9,362 nt of DNA from JAAYJR01 sp964540755 (GTDB taxonomy: Bacteria; Bacteroidota; Bacteroidia; Bacteroidales; Prolixibacteraceae). The notes under the pieces were generated by a model, which was not told where the DNA came from, made no database searches, and saw only the letters and a list, made by a program, of their open reading frames with translations. Both the position numbers and the translations under genes were made by a program. This document shows, in pieces, positions 1 through 6,541 of this stretch. How positions within the stretch are numbered: the first letter of the stretch is position 1; every line of letters begins with the position of its first letter. Location: NCBI GenBank assembly GCA_964540755.1, contig CAZIOB010000101.1, forward strand, positions 1 to 9,362, read 5' to 3'.

Positions 1-75
1 GTCATTTACGAATAGTAAACTCACATTTTTCGGGCTTCACAAGCCTTGTCAGCAAACTTTCTATTTCAGACTCTT

Positions 76-117
76 GACTTTATGGACGAACACTAATTAG
101 AGTCCGTCTATAAAGTC
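76..117. repeat. 42 bp near-perfect palindrome
   Basis: The two 21 bp arms meet at 96/97 with no spacer around a central CTAATTAG. They match at 18 of 21 positions, and one of the three mismatches would be a G-U pair in RNA. The outer 13 bp arms (GACTTTATGGACG and CGTCTATAAAGTC) differ at only one position. No T-run follows, so it is not a standard terminator. It could be a dispersed palindromic repeat, a mobile-element relic or a binding site. Confidence 0.6.
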
Positions 118-259
118 CGCTGCCTTCGTTACGCTTGTCCTCAAAATAAATAATTTATTCAAAATATGTTTTACAACACCTTGTCAGTAATTTTTCCTAA
201 TTTATTATGCTGCTAATCACTTAAATATATTTTAGAAAAAAAATGTTGAACTCAATTTT

Positions 260-275
260 ATGTGTACGTACACAT
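260..275. promoter_or_regulatory. Perfect 16 bp palindrome, candidate operator of the LacI-type regulator
   Basis: ATGTGTACGTACACAT is fully self-complementary with a central CG, the usual symmetry of LacI-family operators. It ends 6 bp before the TTTG element of the promoter that drives the regulator gene, so binding there could control its own transcription. A weaker copy centred on CG at 500/501 lies inside the regulator gene (10 of 14 core positions by eye). No good copy was seen before the amidohydrolase or transporter genes. The palindrome is seen directly; its role is inferred. Confidence 0.5.
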
Positions 276-281
276 TTTTGT

Positions 282-312
282 TTTGTATTTGATATTCATT
301 TAGATAGTTTTG
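282..312 (+). promoter_or_regulatory. Bacteroidota-type promoter of the LacI-type regulator
   Basis: TTTG at 282-285 is followed by a 19 bp spacer and TAGTTTTG at 305-312. This matches the Bacteroidota sigma factor consensus TTTG/N19-21/TAnnTTTG at every fixed position. Transcription should start a few bases after 312, leaving a leader of only about 15 nt before the GTG start at 332. Confidence 0.7.
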
Positions 313-331
313 TAAGAAGTATAAAAAGAAA

Positions 332-1441
332 GTGGAAAGATCAAAGAAAATTACTATTCAGGATGTTGCCAGGTATGCAAATGTATCAACCGGCACTATA
401 GACCGCGTTATTCATAACAGGGGGAAGGTATCGCCTGAAAAGAAGCAGAAGATTGAGGAGGCTATCAGGAAACTAAATTTCAATCCGAACATTCTTGCAC
501 GTACACTTGCATTAGGCAGCAGGTTTAACATATCCGTCCTGATTCCTTCTCCTGATACTTCAGGCCATTACTGGTCAGGCCCTCCGGAAGGCATAGACCA
601 GGCAACGGCTTTATATGCTGATTACGGATTTTCGGTAAAATATTATCTGTATAACCTCTTTTCTGAAGCAACATTCATTGAACAAACAGAAGCTATATTG
701 GAGTCAGATCCCGACGGAGTTATTCTGGCCCCTCTGTTTCTCCGTGAGAGCATCACTTTTGTGCATCAACTGAATGAGAAAGGGATTCCCTATGTTTTTA
801 TCGATGCTGATATTCCGGGTTTTCAGAGTCTCTCCTATATAGGCCCTGATATAAAAAGAAGCGCTTATATAGCCGGAAAGCTTCTCAGTTCTGTAATAAA
901 AAAGGATAATGACCTTCTTATTATCAATATGGTAAAAGGATTCAGGAATGCTTCTGCCTTGCGTAGGATGGAAAAGGGATTCAAAGACTTTTTCCATGAT
1001 AATGTTCCCGGTGATAATTATCAGATATATACACTGACGATAAATTCCGACAAAAAAGATGTTGTACATAGTGAACTGTCAAAATTCTATGCGGCTAATC
1101 GTAAGATCGAAGGAGTATTTGTAACTAATTCAAAAGCCTTTCTGGTCTCGGAATACCATTTGAAAAATAAAATGGACAAAAAATTGACAGGATTTGATCT
1201 TGTAGAGGAAAATATTGATCATCTGAAAAATGGAGGTATCGATTACATTATTTCCCAGAGTCCAATACAACAGGGAGCACGAGCTATACAAACACTCTTT
1301 GAGTTCTTTATCTTTAAGAATCTGCCTCCTAAAACACAGTATGTGCCACTGGATATTATTATCAGGGAAAACCTGGATTATTATCTTGAGTTCCATAAGA
1401 ATTACGGAAAACAGGACAGAAAGATTTCCGGGGGGCGCTAA
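332..1441 (+). CDS. LacI-family transcriptional regulator with periplasmic-binding-like sensor domain
   Basis: A 369-residue DNA-binding regulator. Residues about 7-60 form the LacI headpiece: a helix-turn-helix (IQDVARYANVSTGTIDRVI) and the hinge-helix region ending near LARTLA. Residues about 65-350 are a type-1 periplasmic-binding-protein sensor domain, as in sugar-responsive members; the substrate cannot be read from the sequence. The GTRPVDRV-like wording GTIDRVIHNRG and the ending near IIRENLDYYL are typical of Bacteroidota members that bind sugars. The start is GTG at 332: an in-frame TAG lies at 305-307, no ATG intervenes, and the HTH begins at the expected distance. A strong promoter and a palindromic operator candidate lie just upstream. 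The gene precedes an amidohydrolase and a transporter on the same strand, its likely targets. The last 15 residues extend beyond the family's usual end. Confidence 0.9.
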   Translation: MERSKKITIQDVARYANVSTGTIDRVIHNRGKVSPEKKQKIEEAIRKLNFNPNILARTLALGSRFNISVLIPSPDTSGHYWSGPPEGIDQATALYADYGFSVKYYLYNLFSEATFIEQTEAILESDPDGVILAPLFLRESITFVHQLNEKGIPYVFIDADIPGFQSLSYIGPDIKRSAYIAGKLLSSVIKKDNDLLIINMVKGFRNASALRRMEKGFKDFFHDNVPGDNYQIYTLTINSDKKDVVHSELSKFYAANRKIEGVFVTNSKAFLVSEYHLKNKMDKKLTGFDLVEENIDHLKNGGIDYIISQSPIQQGARAIQTLFEFFIFKNLPPKTQYVPLDIIIRENLDYYLEFHKNYGKQDRKISGGR

Positions 1442-1652
1442 TTGAAGGACTGGCACCTTTAGACGAAGATAAGGTTTACAAAGCAATCTGATCAGGGTCG
1501 CCAATACATCCGGGAGAGCATGGCGATAAACAGAATAATAGTTAAAAATTAGTCCGGGGAAAATTCCGGATCAGCAATAATAAATTTGATCGGGCAGATG
1601 TAAAATAATAAGTATAATAACAAATTATGACTATACGAAACGACCATTATTG

Positions 1653-1660
1653 TATCTTCG
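1653..1660 (+). promoter_or_regulatory. Possible -7 promoter element of the amidohydrolase gene
   Basis: TATCTTCG followed by CAC resembles the Bacteroidota TAnnTTTG element with one change (C for T). No good TTTG stands 19-21 bp upstream, so the call is tentative. If used, the transcript would begin near 1667 with a leader of about 125 nt containing the hairpin at 1688-1745. Confidence 0.35.
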
Positions 1661-1687
1661 CACAAGAGATTAAAATATATGCGAGAG

Positions 1688-1745
1688 TGAGGAGCCAATG
1701 CCTTGTCTCCCTGACTGTAGTTAGGGAGGGTTCCATTAGTTCTCA
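1688..1745 (+). ncRNA. Structured 5' leader of unknown class
   Basis: Nested complementary segments suggest one folded RNA: TGAG 1688-1691 with CTCA 1742-1745, AATG 1697-1700 with CATT 1734-1737, CC 1701-1702 with GG 1729-1730, and a 9 bp hairpin CTCCCTGAC (1707-1715) with GTTAGGGAG (1720-1728), one G-U pair, closing a UGUA loop. A short T5 run follows at about 1748-1752. I do not recognise a known riboswitch class. An ATG at 1698 after a GGAG would give an eight-residue peptide, so a leader-peptide attenuator is the alternative. Confidence 0.35.
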
Positions 1746-1791
1746 GATTTTTAATTAACTTATTTTTAATAAATTATAAAATTTTAAACAA

Positions 1792-3036
1792 ATGATAATA
1801 CATACGAATTTATTCCGTATTGCAAAAATGATGATTATTATCATCTTGTTGATGCTTCATATTAATGAAATGAGCGCCCAGCAGGTAATCGAAGGAATCC
1901 ATTATTACACAGGGCAACCTGTGCAGATAGAAGTCGAAGATGGAATGATATCTGAAGTCAGACAGGCTAATGAGTTTAGCGGGACCAAAGATGTGTATAT
2001 AGCTCCGGGATTTTTCGACAACCAGGTAAACGGATTTGCCGGAGTCTCCTTCTCATTTGGAGGTAGTGACCTGACAATCGAAGGTGTTGAAAAAGCCACC
2101 CGCGAATTATGGAAAAAAGGAGTGACTACTTATCTGCCTACTCTTACAACCAACAGTCAGGATATTCTTGTAAATAATTTTTCAATTCTTGCCGGGGCAG
2201 TTGAAAAGGAAGAGCTGTTAGGATCCATCCCCGGGTTCCATCTTGAGGGCCCCTATATAAATCCGGAAGACGGTTACCGGGGAGCCCATCCCAGAAGGTA
2301 TGTCAGGCTGCCCGACTGGAACGAATTTATGGAGATGTATGAAGCCTCCGGCGAAAAGATCCTGCAGGTAACGGTGGCACCTGAAATGGAAGGAGCACTT
2401 GATTTCATCACCAGGTGCGGTCAGAATAACATACTCGTTGCCCTGGGACACCACAATGCCCCCGCTGCAACAGTCACCGCAGCAATTGACCGGGGAGCAA
2501 GGATAGCTACCCACCTGGGCAACGGCACAGCCAACACGATCAACAGGCACCTTAATCCTTTCTGGTCGCAGCTGTCCGACGACCGTTTTATGATCAGCAT
2601 AATATGCGACGGATTCCATCTTCTTCCCGAGGAGATAAATACATTTTACAAAGTAAAGGGACCGGAAATGACAGTTATAACATCTGATGTGACCCACTAT
2701 GCAGCTCTTGAGCCCGGTGAATATAAAACAGGGACCGGAGAGACAATCGAGCTCACTGATGAGGGAATGCTCAGATATCCGGCACAAAATGTATTGTATG
2801 GCTCCGCCTCACCGATAACCAAAGGAGTAGGACATATTATTGAAGTTACCGGTTGTACCCTGGCAGAAGCCGTGAAGATGGCCAGTACTAATCCTGCACA
2901 ATTATACGGACTTAATGACCGTGGCATGCTGGTACCTGGTAAGAGGGCAGACATAGTGCTGTTCCGGCTGGAAGATTTCAGGGTGAATATTTTAAAGACA
3001 TATGTAAAAGGAAAATTGGTATATTCTGCCGATTAG
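1792..3036 (+). CDS. NagA-like amidohydrolase with N-terminal signal peptide
   Basis: A 414-residue member of the N-acetylglucosamine-6-phosphate deacetylase branch of the amidohydrolase superfamily. Family landmarks in order: PGFFDNQVNG (Q78, N80, the E. coli-type Q/N form instead of HxH), HLEGP with metal ligand E152, LGHHNA with H220, ATHLGNG with H241, DGFH with H276, and TSD with catalytic D299, then the C-terminal NPAQLYGL and GKRADIVLF segments. Unlike classical NagA, the chain begins with a basic N-terminus, a hydrophobic run (residues 13-23) and a MSAQQ cleavage-like site near residue 29, so it is probably exported to the periplasm. The loop after H241 reads NGTANTINRHLNPFW instead of the NAM loop of classical NagA. 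The substrate may therefore not be GlcNAc-6-phosphate; an N-acetylated or formylated sugar is plausible. The next gene, 181 bp downstream on the same strand, is a transporter. Confidence 0.85.
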   Translation: MIIHTNLFRIAKMMIIIILLMLHINEMSAQQVIEGIHYYTGQPVQIEVEDGMISEVRQANEFSGTKDVYIAPGFFDNQVNGFAGVSFSFGGSDLTIEGVEKATRELWKKGVTTYLPTLTTNSQDILVNNFSILAGAVEKEELLGSIPGFHLEGPYINPEDGYRGAHPRRYVRLPDWNEFMEMYEASGEKILQVTVAPEMEGALDFITRCGQNNILVALGHHNAPAATVTAAIDRGARIATHLGNGTANTINRHLNPFWSQLSDDRFMISIICDGFHLLPEEINTFYKVKGPEMTVITSDVTHYAALEPGEYKTGTGETIELTDEGMLRYPAQNVLYGSASPITKGVGHIIEVTGCTLAEAVKMASTNPAQLYGLNDRGMLVPGKRADIVLFRLEDFRVNILKTYVKGKLVYSAD

Positions 3037-3059
3037 GGATTTATTATTTATGACAAATT

Positions 3060-3071
3060 CAAATGCATTTG
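3060..3071. promoter_or_regulatory. 12 bp perfect palindrome before the transporter gene
   Basis: CAAATGCATTTG is a perfect palindrome in the 181 bp gap before the transporter. It differs in sequence from the palindrome at 260-275, and short AT-rich palindromes arise easily by chance, so any operator role is weakly supported. Confidence 0.2.
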
Positions 3072-3217
3072 TGTTCAGTGACCGGCTTAATTTAAAATTT
3101 TCATAAACTTCAAATAATTTAACGAAAAGAGCATGACCGTAAGATCACACAAGAGTATGATTGAAACTTATGCCACTTTCAAATTAGTCTTTTGAAAATA
3201 ATTAATTTTAATCATAT

Positions 3218-4456
3218 ATGAAAAGGATATTAAATAGAATATTGATAGCCCTGGCTGCAGTCGGACCGGGGTTATTCCTTATAGGATACAACATTGGAAC
3301 AGGAAGTGTAACCACCATGGCCAAGACAGGCGCTGAACACGGAATGGAGCTTTTCTGGACTCTTGTTCTGGCATGTATCTTTACATTTATACTGATGGTC
3401 GCTTATGGGAAAGTCACTTTAGTTTCGGGACATACAGCCCTGTTCAATTTCAAAAATGAGTTCAGATATGGTTATATACTTTCGCTTTATATTCTTATAG
3501 CCCTTATCATCGGAGAACTTCTTGCACTTATCGGTGTTATGGGAATAGTTGCCGATCTGGCCCAGGAAGGGATAAGACTGCTCTTTGGTAATCTGGTAGT
3601 TCCACGGTTCTGGATTATACTGTTTTTTGCCGGTGGACTCTATTTTTTACTATGGTTTGGTCAGTATAGAACCTTTGAAAAGGTACTTACGGTATTTGTA
3701 ATATTAATGGGCCTTTCCTTCATTGTAGTGTTTTTCATGGTAAGTCCGGATTTTTCTGTTATTGCACAAGGACTGGTTCCCCGTATCCCCGATACTCCGG
3801 GGGCTTTCGGCCTCGCAGCTGCCATTGCGGGAACAACATGTTCCGCCGCTGTGTTTATAATGCGCAGCACTTTAGTGGCAGAAAAAGGGTGGACAGTAAA
3901 GCACCTTAAGTCGGAGAAAAAAGATGCATTAGTATCAGCCAGCATGATGCTTTTTCTGAGCGGGGTTATTATGGCAGTAGCTGCAGGAACCCTTAACGTC
4001 ATGGGCCTGCGTCTCGATAACACAATCGAGATGATCGAATTGTTTGCTCCTATAGGCGGCAGGACCGCAGCGTTTATTCTCATTTTGGGTATAGTGGGAG
4101 CAGGTTTATCTACCATATTTCCCATTGTGCTTATTGCGCCATGGCTTATTGCCGATTTTACAGGTAAGCCGAGGAACATTCATTCCCCGCAGTCGCGTCT
4201 GCTTATATTCCTGGCAATGCTTTTTGCATTCGGAACTGTTTTTTTAGAACAGCGGCCGCCTGCCCTTATGGTATTCTCACAGGCGTTCCAGGCATGTATT
4301 CTGCCAGCTGTAGCCATCCCGATATTATTGTTGATAAACCGTAATAAGATTATGGGAATTCATAAAGCAGGAACATGGGAGAATGCAGGCATTTGGGCTG
4401 TGGTTCTCTTTTCTTTAATGACAACCTGGTTCGCTATAACCGAATTGCTTATCTGA
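3218..4456 (+). CDS. NRAMP-fold (LeuT-like) membrane transporter lacking canonical metal motifs
   Basis: A 412-residue, very hydrophobic protein with about eleven membrane segments, in the NRAMP family of the inner membrane. The first segment has the family's GPGLFLIGY opening, and the sixth (about 198-220) ends in the family-like RSTLV. The metal-binding residues are gone. The DPGN of segment 1 reads GTGS (residues 27-30), and the MPH of segment 6 (in GATVMPHN) reads SAA (209-211) within GTTCSAA. Classical Mn/Fe transport is therefore unlikely; Mg-type NRAMP relatives or an organic substrate are possible. The start is the ATG at 3218; no Shine-Dalgarno sequence is seen, as is common in this phylum. 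It follows the NagA-like gene on the same strand and is closed by a terminator 16 bp after its stop, suggesting that it ends the transcription unit and imports or exports something tied to that enzyme. Confidence 0.8.
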   Translation: MKRILNRILIALAAVGPGLFLIGYNIGTGSVTTMAKTGAEHGMELFWTLVLACIFTFILMVAYGKVTLVSGHTALFNFKNEFRYGYILSLYILIALIIGELLALIGVMGIVADLAQEGIRLLFGNLVVPRFWIILFFAGGLYFLLWFGQYRTFEKVLTVFVILMGLSFIVVFFMVSPDFSVIAQGLVPRIPDTPGAFGLAAAIAGTTCSAAVFIMRSTLVAEKGWTVKHLKSEKKDALVSASMMLFLSGVIMAVAAGTLNVMGLRLDNTIEMIELFAPIGGRTAAFILILGIVGAGLSTIFPIVLIAPWLIADFTGKPRNIHSPQSRLLIFLAMLFAFGTVFLEQRPPALMVFSQAFQACILPAVAIPILLLINRNKIMGIHKAGTWENAGIWAVVLFSLMTTWFAITELLI

Positions 4457-4472
4457 CCCGATATATTAACAG

Positions 4473-4503
4473 TAGCTTATTTGAATTATATAAGCTATTT
4501 TTT
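4473..4503 (+). terminator. Rho-independent terminator of the transporter gene
   Basis: TAGCTTAT (4473-4480) pairs perfectly with ATAAGCTA (4490-4497) across a 9 nt loop and is followed by six T residues (4498-4503). It lies 16 bp after the transporter stop codon. The stem is AT-rich, so efficiency may be moderate. Confidence 0.7.
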
Positions 4504-4674
4504 ACAGAAACCTTCCCGAATTTATCACTAAAAAAATAAATAGGGAAACTGAAACTAAATAAATTTCCAAAATATTATAGCACCAGGAAGAAACACAGAC
4601 CGGCCCGGCTTGCCAGAGCTAATGAAAATCGGCAAATAATAAATTGCATGGGATTCTGACATTCGTTACTCTGA

Positions 4675-4693
4675 AATTCAAGACTCTTGAATT
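4675..4693. repeat. 9-1-9 inverted repeat
   Basis: AATTCAAGA, one C, and TCTTGAATT form a perfect inverted repeat between two convergent genes. No T-run follows in either direction, so it is not a standard terminator. It may help stop transcription from the peptidase gene, or it may be part of the degenerate repeats around it. Confidence 0.35.
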
Positions 4694-4751
4694 CTTATAT
4701 TTGTGACTCGTCCTGAATTTTGTTTACAGTTTTTTTGTTAATACTCGAGGC

Positions 4752-4776
4752 TCCAATATTCGCGATTCCAATATTC
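4752..4776. repeat. Two copies of TCCAATATTC, 15 bp period
   Basis: TCCAATATTC occurs at 4752-4761 and 4767-4776, separated by GCGAT, directly after the 3' end of the minus-strand peptidase gene. A third, weaker copy may begin near 4783 inside the gene end. Short and possibly fortuitous. Confidence 0.3.
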
Positions 4777-4782
4777 CTTTTG

Positions 4783-6183
4783 TCATTCCCAGTAAGTCAT
4801 TACATAAGCTTTTTTATCAGTGCGGCGATTATTTCTACCTATGAAGCACATCTTTGTATGCCGTTCAATTATGCGCAGGACAGCAAGTGCATCATTCATG
4901 TCGTGTGCCATCAGCAGAGTTGTTTTATCGTCTTTTAGTCTCCAGCCCCTTTCATCCATATCCTCTGCTACCACGTTTTCAGGATGATAGGTTATACAGT
5001 CAACTTTTGTCAATGGCTCGTATGATAAACCGCTGTGACCTGTCCAATATTCAGTTACATAATCACTTATGTTCTTCCTGTTATTATCGCGACCTACAAA
5101 TCCGTGTCGTGTATGTCTTCTTGCGACGCGAAGTGCATTGTAGGCATCCTCTTTGTTATCAAGTCTCTTTATACGGTGCAGTCCGTCTGTCAGCAGCCAT
5201 CCTTTTGCACCTTCATCCACTATCCTTAGTCTGTCCGGATCATAATGCAACTCATCCATTATATAGACCGTGTATGCATCCTGTATAAGATACATACGGT
5301 CATCAATTCCACATTCCCCATAACCGATACAAAAACAACCATCATTACCTTGCACCGGTCCCCAGCTGTTTTTGCATATCCAGCATGATTCTTTATCGTC
5401 ATAACCAATGACGGTTACTGCATGACCTCCGTAGTTGTTTCCCGTAACATGCGAATAAACCCCTTTGGCGCCGCCCTGCCAGAACAGGTAGAAGTCATCA
5501 TAGACGATGAACCGGGATACAAGAGGACCCTCTTCGCACAGCCATCTTTTCATCTGGATTACTTTCGAGGAAGAATCATATCCTGTTATTTTGATACTCC
5601 TTTCAGATCCGTCAACCAATTCAGCATTTTGGTTAACATCTCTGTACGGATAATTATCTTCATAACAAGCTCCCTCATCGATTAGAAAATCAAGCGCTGC
5701 CGGCACATACCAACCATATCGCGGATCACGGGGATTACATTGTCGCTCAGGTATAAAGAAAAGTCCGGCTTCAGAAATATCCTTATTGTTTCCATTGTTA
5801 TTATTAATGTGCAGGTGAGTTTCCAGAGCGGCAGCAACTGCAAACGCCACACATGAACCACAGTTACCCTGGTTTTTTACTCCCGGTATCCAGTTCTTAC
5901 CATGCACAGTTCTCCAGTCCCATGAGCCCGGAAATGAAGCAGCAGTGGCAGCAGACTGCTGTAGTCTGTTTTTTTCAGGATGCCATGGGAAAAAGCCATC
6001 AGTTGCCGCCCTTCTGATCCTTGGATACCGGGAAGTCACTGTTCCCGGAAGAGTAGCGAGAGCCCCGAGAGGCATTTTCGAAACAGCTGTTTTGATATTA
6101 CTTCCCGGAGGCATGTCTTCAGGGACAGTCCACCGGGCATTTTTTTTACTAAGTAAATCCTTAAGTTCATTAATTTTAATCAT
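4783..6183 (-). CDS. Papain-family (C1A) cysteine peptidase with duplicated C-terminal module
   Basis: A 466-residue protein. Residues 1-85 form a basic, probably propeptide-like region (NELKDLLSKKNARWTV near the start). The catalytic domain, about 86-305, begins with FPGSWDWR and has all four papain active-site residues: Q105 and C111 in NQGNCGSC, H254 in GGHAVTVIGYD, and N272 in CKNSWGP. The spacing from Q to C equals that in papain. The C-terminus carries two similar units (328-380 and 413-465), each with GW, ALR/VLR, RHT, F-G-R, and YV..YW. No signal peptide or type IX secretion tail is seen, so it is either cytoplasmic or secreted by another route. The gene is transcribed opposite to its neighbours and appears to be a single-gene unit. 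The ATG at 6183-6181 is used because the chain from it matches a complete family layout. The target protein is unknown. Confidence 0.88.
   Translation of the reverse strand: MIKINELKDLLSKKNARWTVPEDMPPGSNIKTAVSKMPLGALATLPGTVTSRYPRIRRAATDGFFPWHPEKNRLQQSAATAASFPGSWDWRTVHGKNWIPGVKNQGNCGSCVAFAVAAALETHLHINNNNGNNKDISEAGLFFIPERQCNPRDPRYGWYVPAALDFLIDEGACYEDNYPYRDVNQNAELVDGSERSIKITGYDSSSKVIQMKRWLCEEGPLVSRFIVYDDFYLFWQGGAKGVYSHVTGNNYGGHAVTVIGYDDKESCWICKNSWGPVQGNDGCFCIGYGECGIDDRMYLIQDAYTVYIMDELHYDPDRLRIVDEGAKGWLLTDGLHRIKRLDNKEDAYNALRVARRHTRHGFVGRDNNRKNISDYVTEYWTGHSGLSYEPLTKVDCITYHPENVVAEDMDERGWRLKDDKTTLLMAHDMNDALAVLRIIERHTKMCFIGRNNRRTDKKAYVMTYWE
4789..5202 (-). repeat. Tandem protein repeat encoded in the peptidase C-terminus
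   Basis: Residues 328-380 (DNA 5044-5202) and 413-465 (DNA 4789-4947) align without gaps at a constant offset of 85 residues. About 20 of 53 positions are identical by hand count: G W, L, D, D A, L R, R H T, F, G R, N, R, Y V and Y W. The module is not one I can name; a binding or targeting role is a guess. Confidence 0.7.
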
Positions 6184-6387
6184 GATTGTAGTATTTGTGG
6201 GTTGAAAAAATGGTTAGTTATCAATAAAAGGGATTAAAGCCCAGCCTTCAGGTTATTCAAAAAAAATCCTTATCAATTTAATATCTTAAAGATTGGTTAA
6301 ATCCCTGCAATTTATATTGTCACTTCCGGTTTCTATAAATTTTTATTTTACGCGAGTCCATAATGTTCTTTACTTTTTTATTCTTTA

Positions 6388-6404
6388 AGCGAATTTCATT
6401 CGCT
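6388..6404. repeat. 7-3-7 inverted repeat
   Basis: AGCGAAT, TTC and ATTCGCT form a perfect 7 bp stem with a three-base loop, more GC-rich than its surroundings. It lies 204 bp upstream of the peptidase start. It could be a regulator site or a hairpin; no T-run follows. Confidence 0.35.
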
Positions 6405-6541
6405 ATTTAAAACTATAGATTTTCAATCCATATCAATTGAGTTCGAATCTAAAATATAGTTACACTCCTATATTTATCTATATTTCTGTTGTTCGCTATT
6501 TCTTCCGTGGAATAATAATAAACCGGAGTTTTGAGATTCCG

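Larger units (their letters stand above)
1..331. other. Non-coding region upstream of the LacI-type regulator
   Basis: No convincing gene lies here. Seen directly: a 42 bp near-palindrome (76-117), two similar 17 bp stretches beginning CCTTGTCAG (44-60 and 179-195), a perfect 16 bp palindrome (260-275) and a promoter (282-312). A minus-strand frame of about 24 codons ending at the TGA complementary to 2-4 is open, but it is too short and too isolated to call a gene. Confidence 0.6.
1442..1791 (+). other. Intergenic region with promoter and structured leader
   Basis: No gene is seen in this 350 bp gap. It holds a short hairpin (TCCGG 1553-1557 with CCGGA 1566-1570, no T-run), a TATCTTCG promoter-like element (1653-1660), a folded leader (1688-1745) and then an AT-rich stretch up to the amidohydrolase start. 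The first 50 bases continue an open frame in a shifted phase from the regulator gene (stop TGA at 1489-1491). Confidence 0.55.
4457..4782. other. Convergent intergenic region
   Basis: No gene is seen between the transporter and the minus-strand peptidase. The stretch holds a terminator (4473-4503), an inverted repeat (4675-4693) and a 10 bp direct repeat with a 15 bp period (4752-4776). Bases 4660-4790 have a low-complexity look with recurring ATTCG/ACTC words. Confidence 0.6.

Noticed and set aside
2..76. Minus-strand open frame of about 24 codons (IESLLTRLVKPEK) ending near the window start
   Set aside because: Too short, with a stop directly upstream and no recognisable family; the chance of such a frame is substantial.
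44..195. Two similar 17 bp stretches starting CCTTGTCAG (44-60 and 179-195)
   Set aside because: Only about 13 of 17 bases match; this could be chance in AT-rich DNA.
1698..1724. Eight-residue leader peptide (MPCLPDCS) inside the structured leader
   Set aside because: Very short, shows no repeated codon for one amino acid, and Shine-Dalgarno use is weak in this phylum; kept only as an alternative in the leader entry.
2218..2787. 189-codon minus-strand frame
   Set aside because: Shadow of the NagA-like gene, which carries all family motifs on the plus strand.
6412..6462. tRNA-like pattern: ACTATA/TATAGT acceptor-like arms with GTTCGAATC resembling a T-loop
   Set aside because: Only about 18 nt separate the 5' arm from the T-arm, so the D and anticodon arms are missing, and the T-stem has a mismatch. 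Probably chance; at most a relic of a tRNA 3' end.
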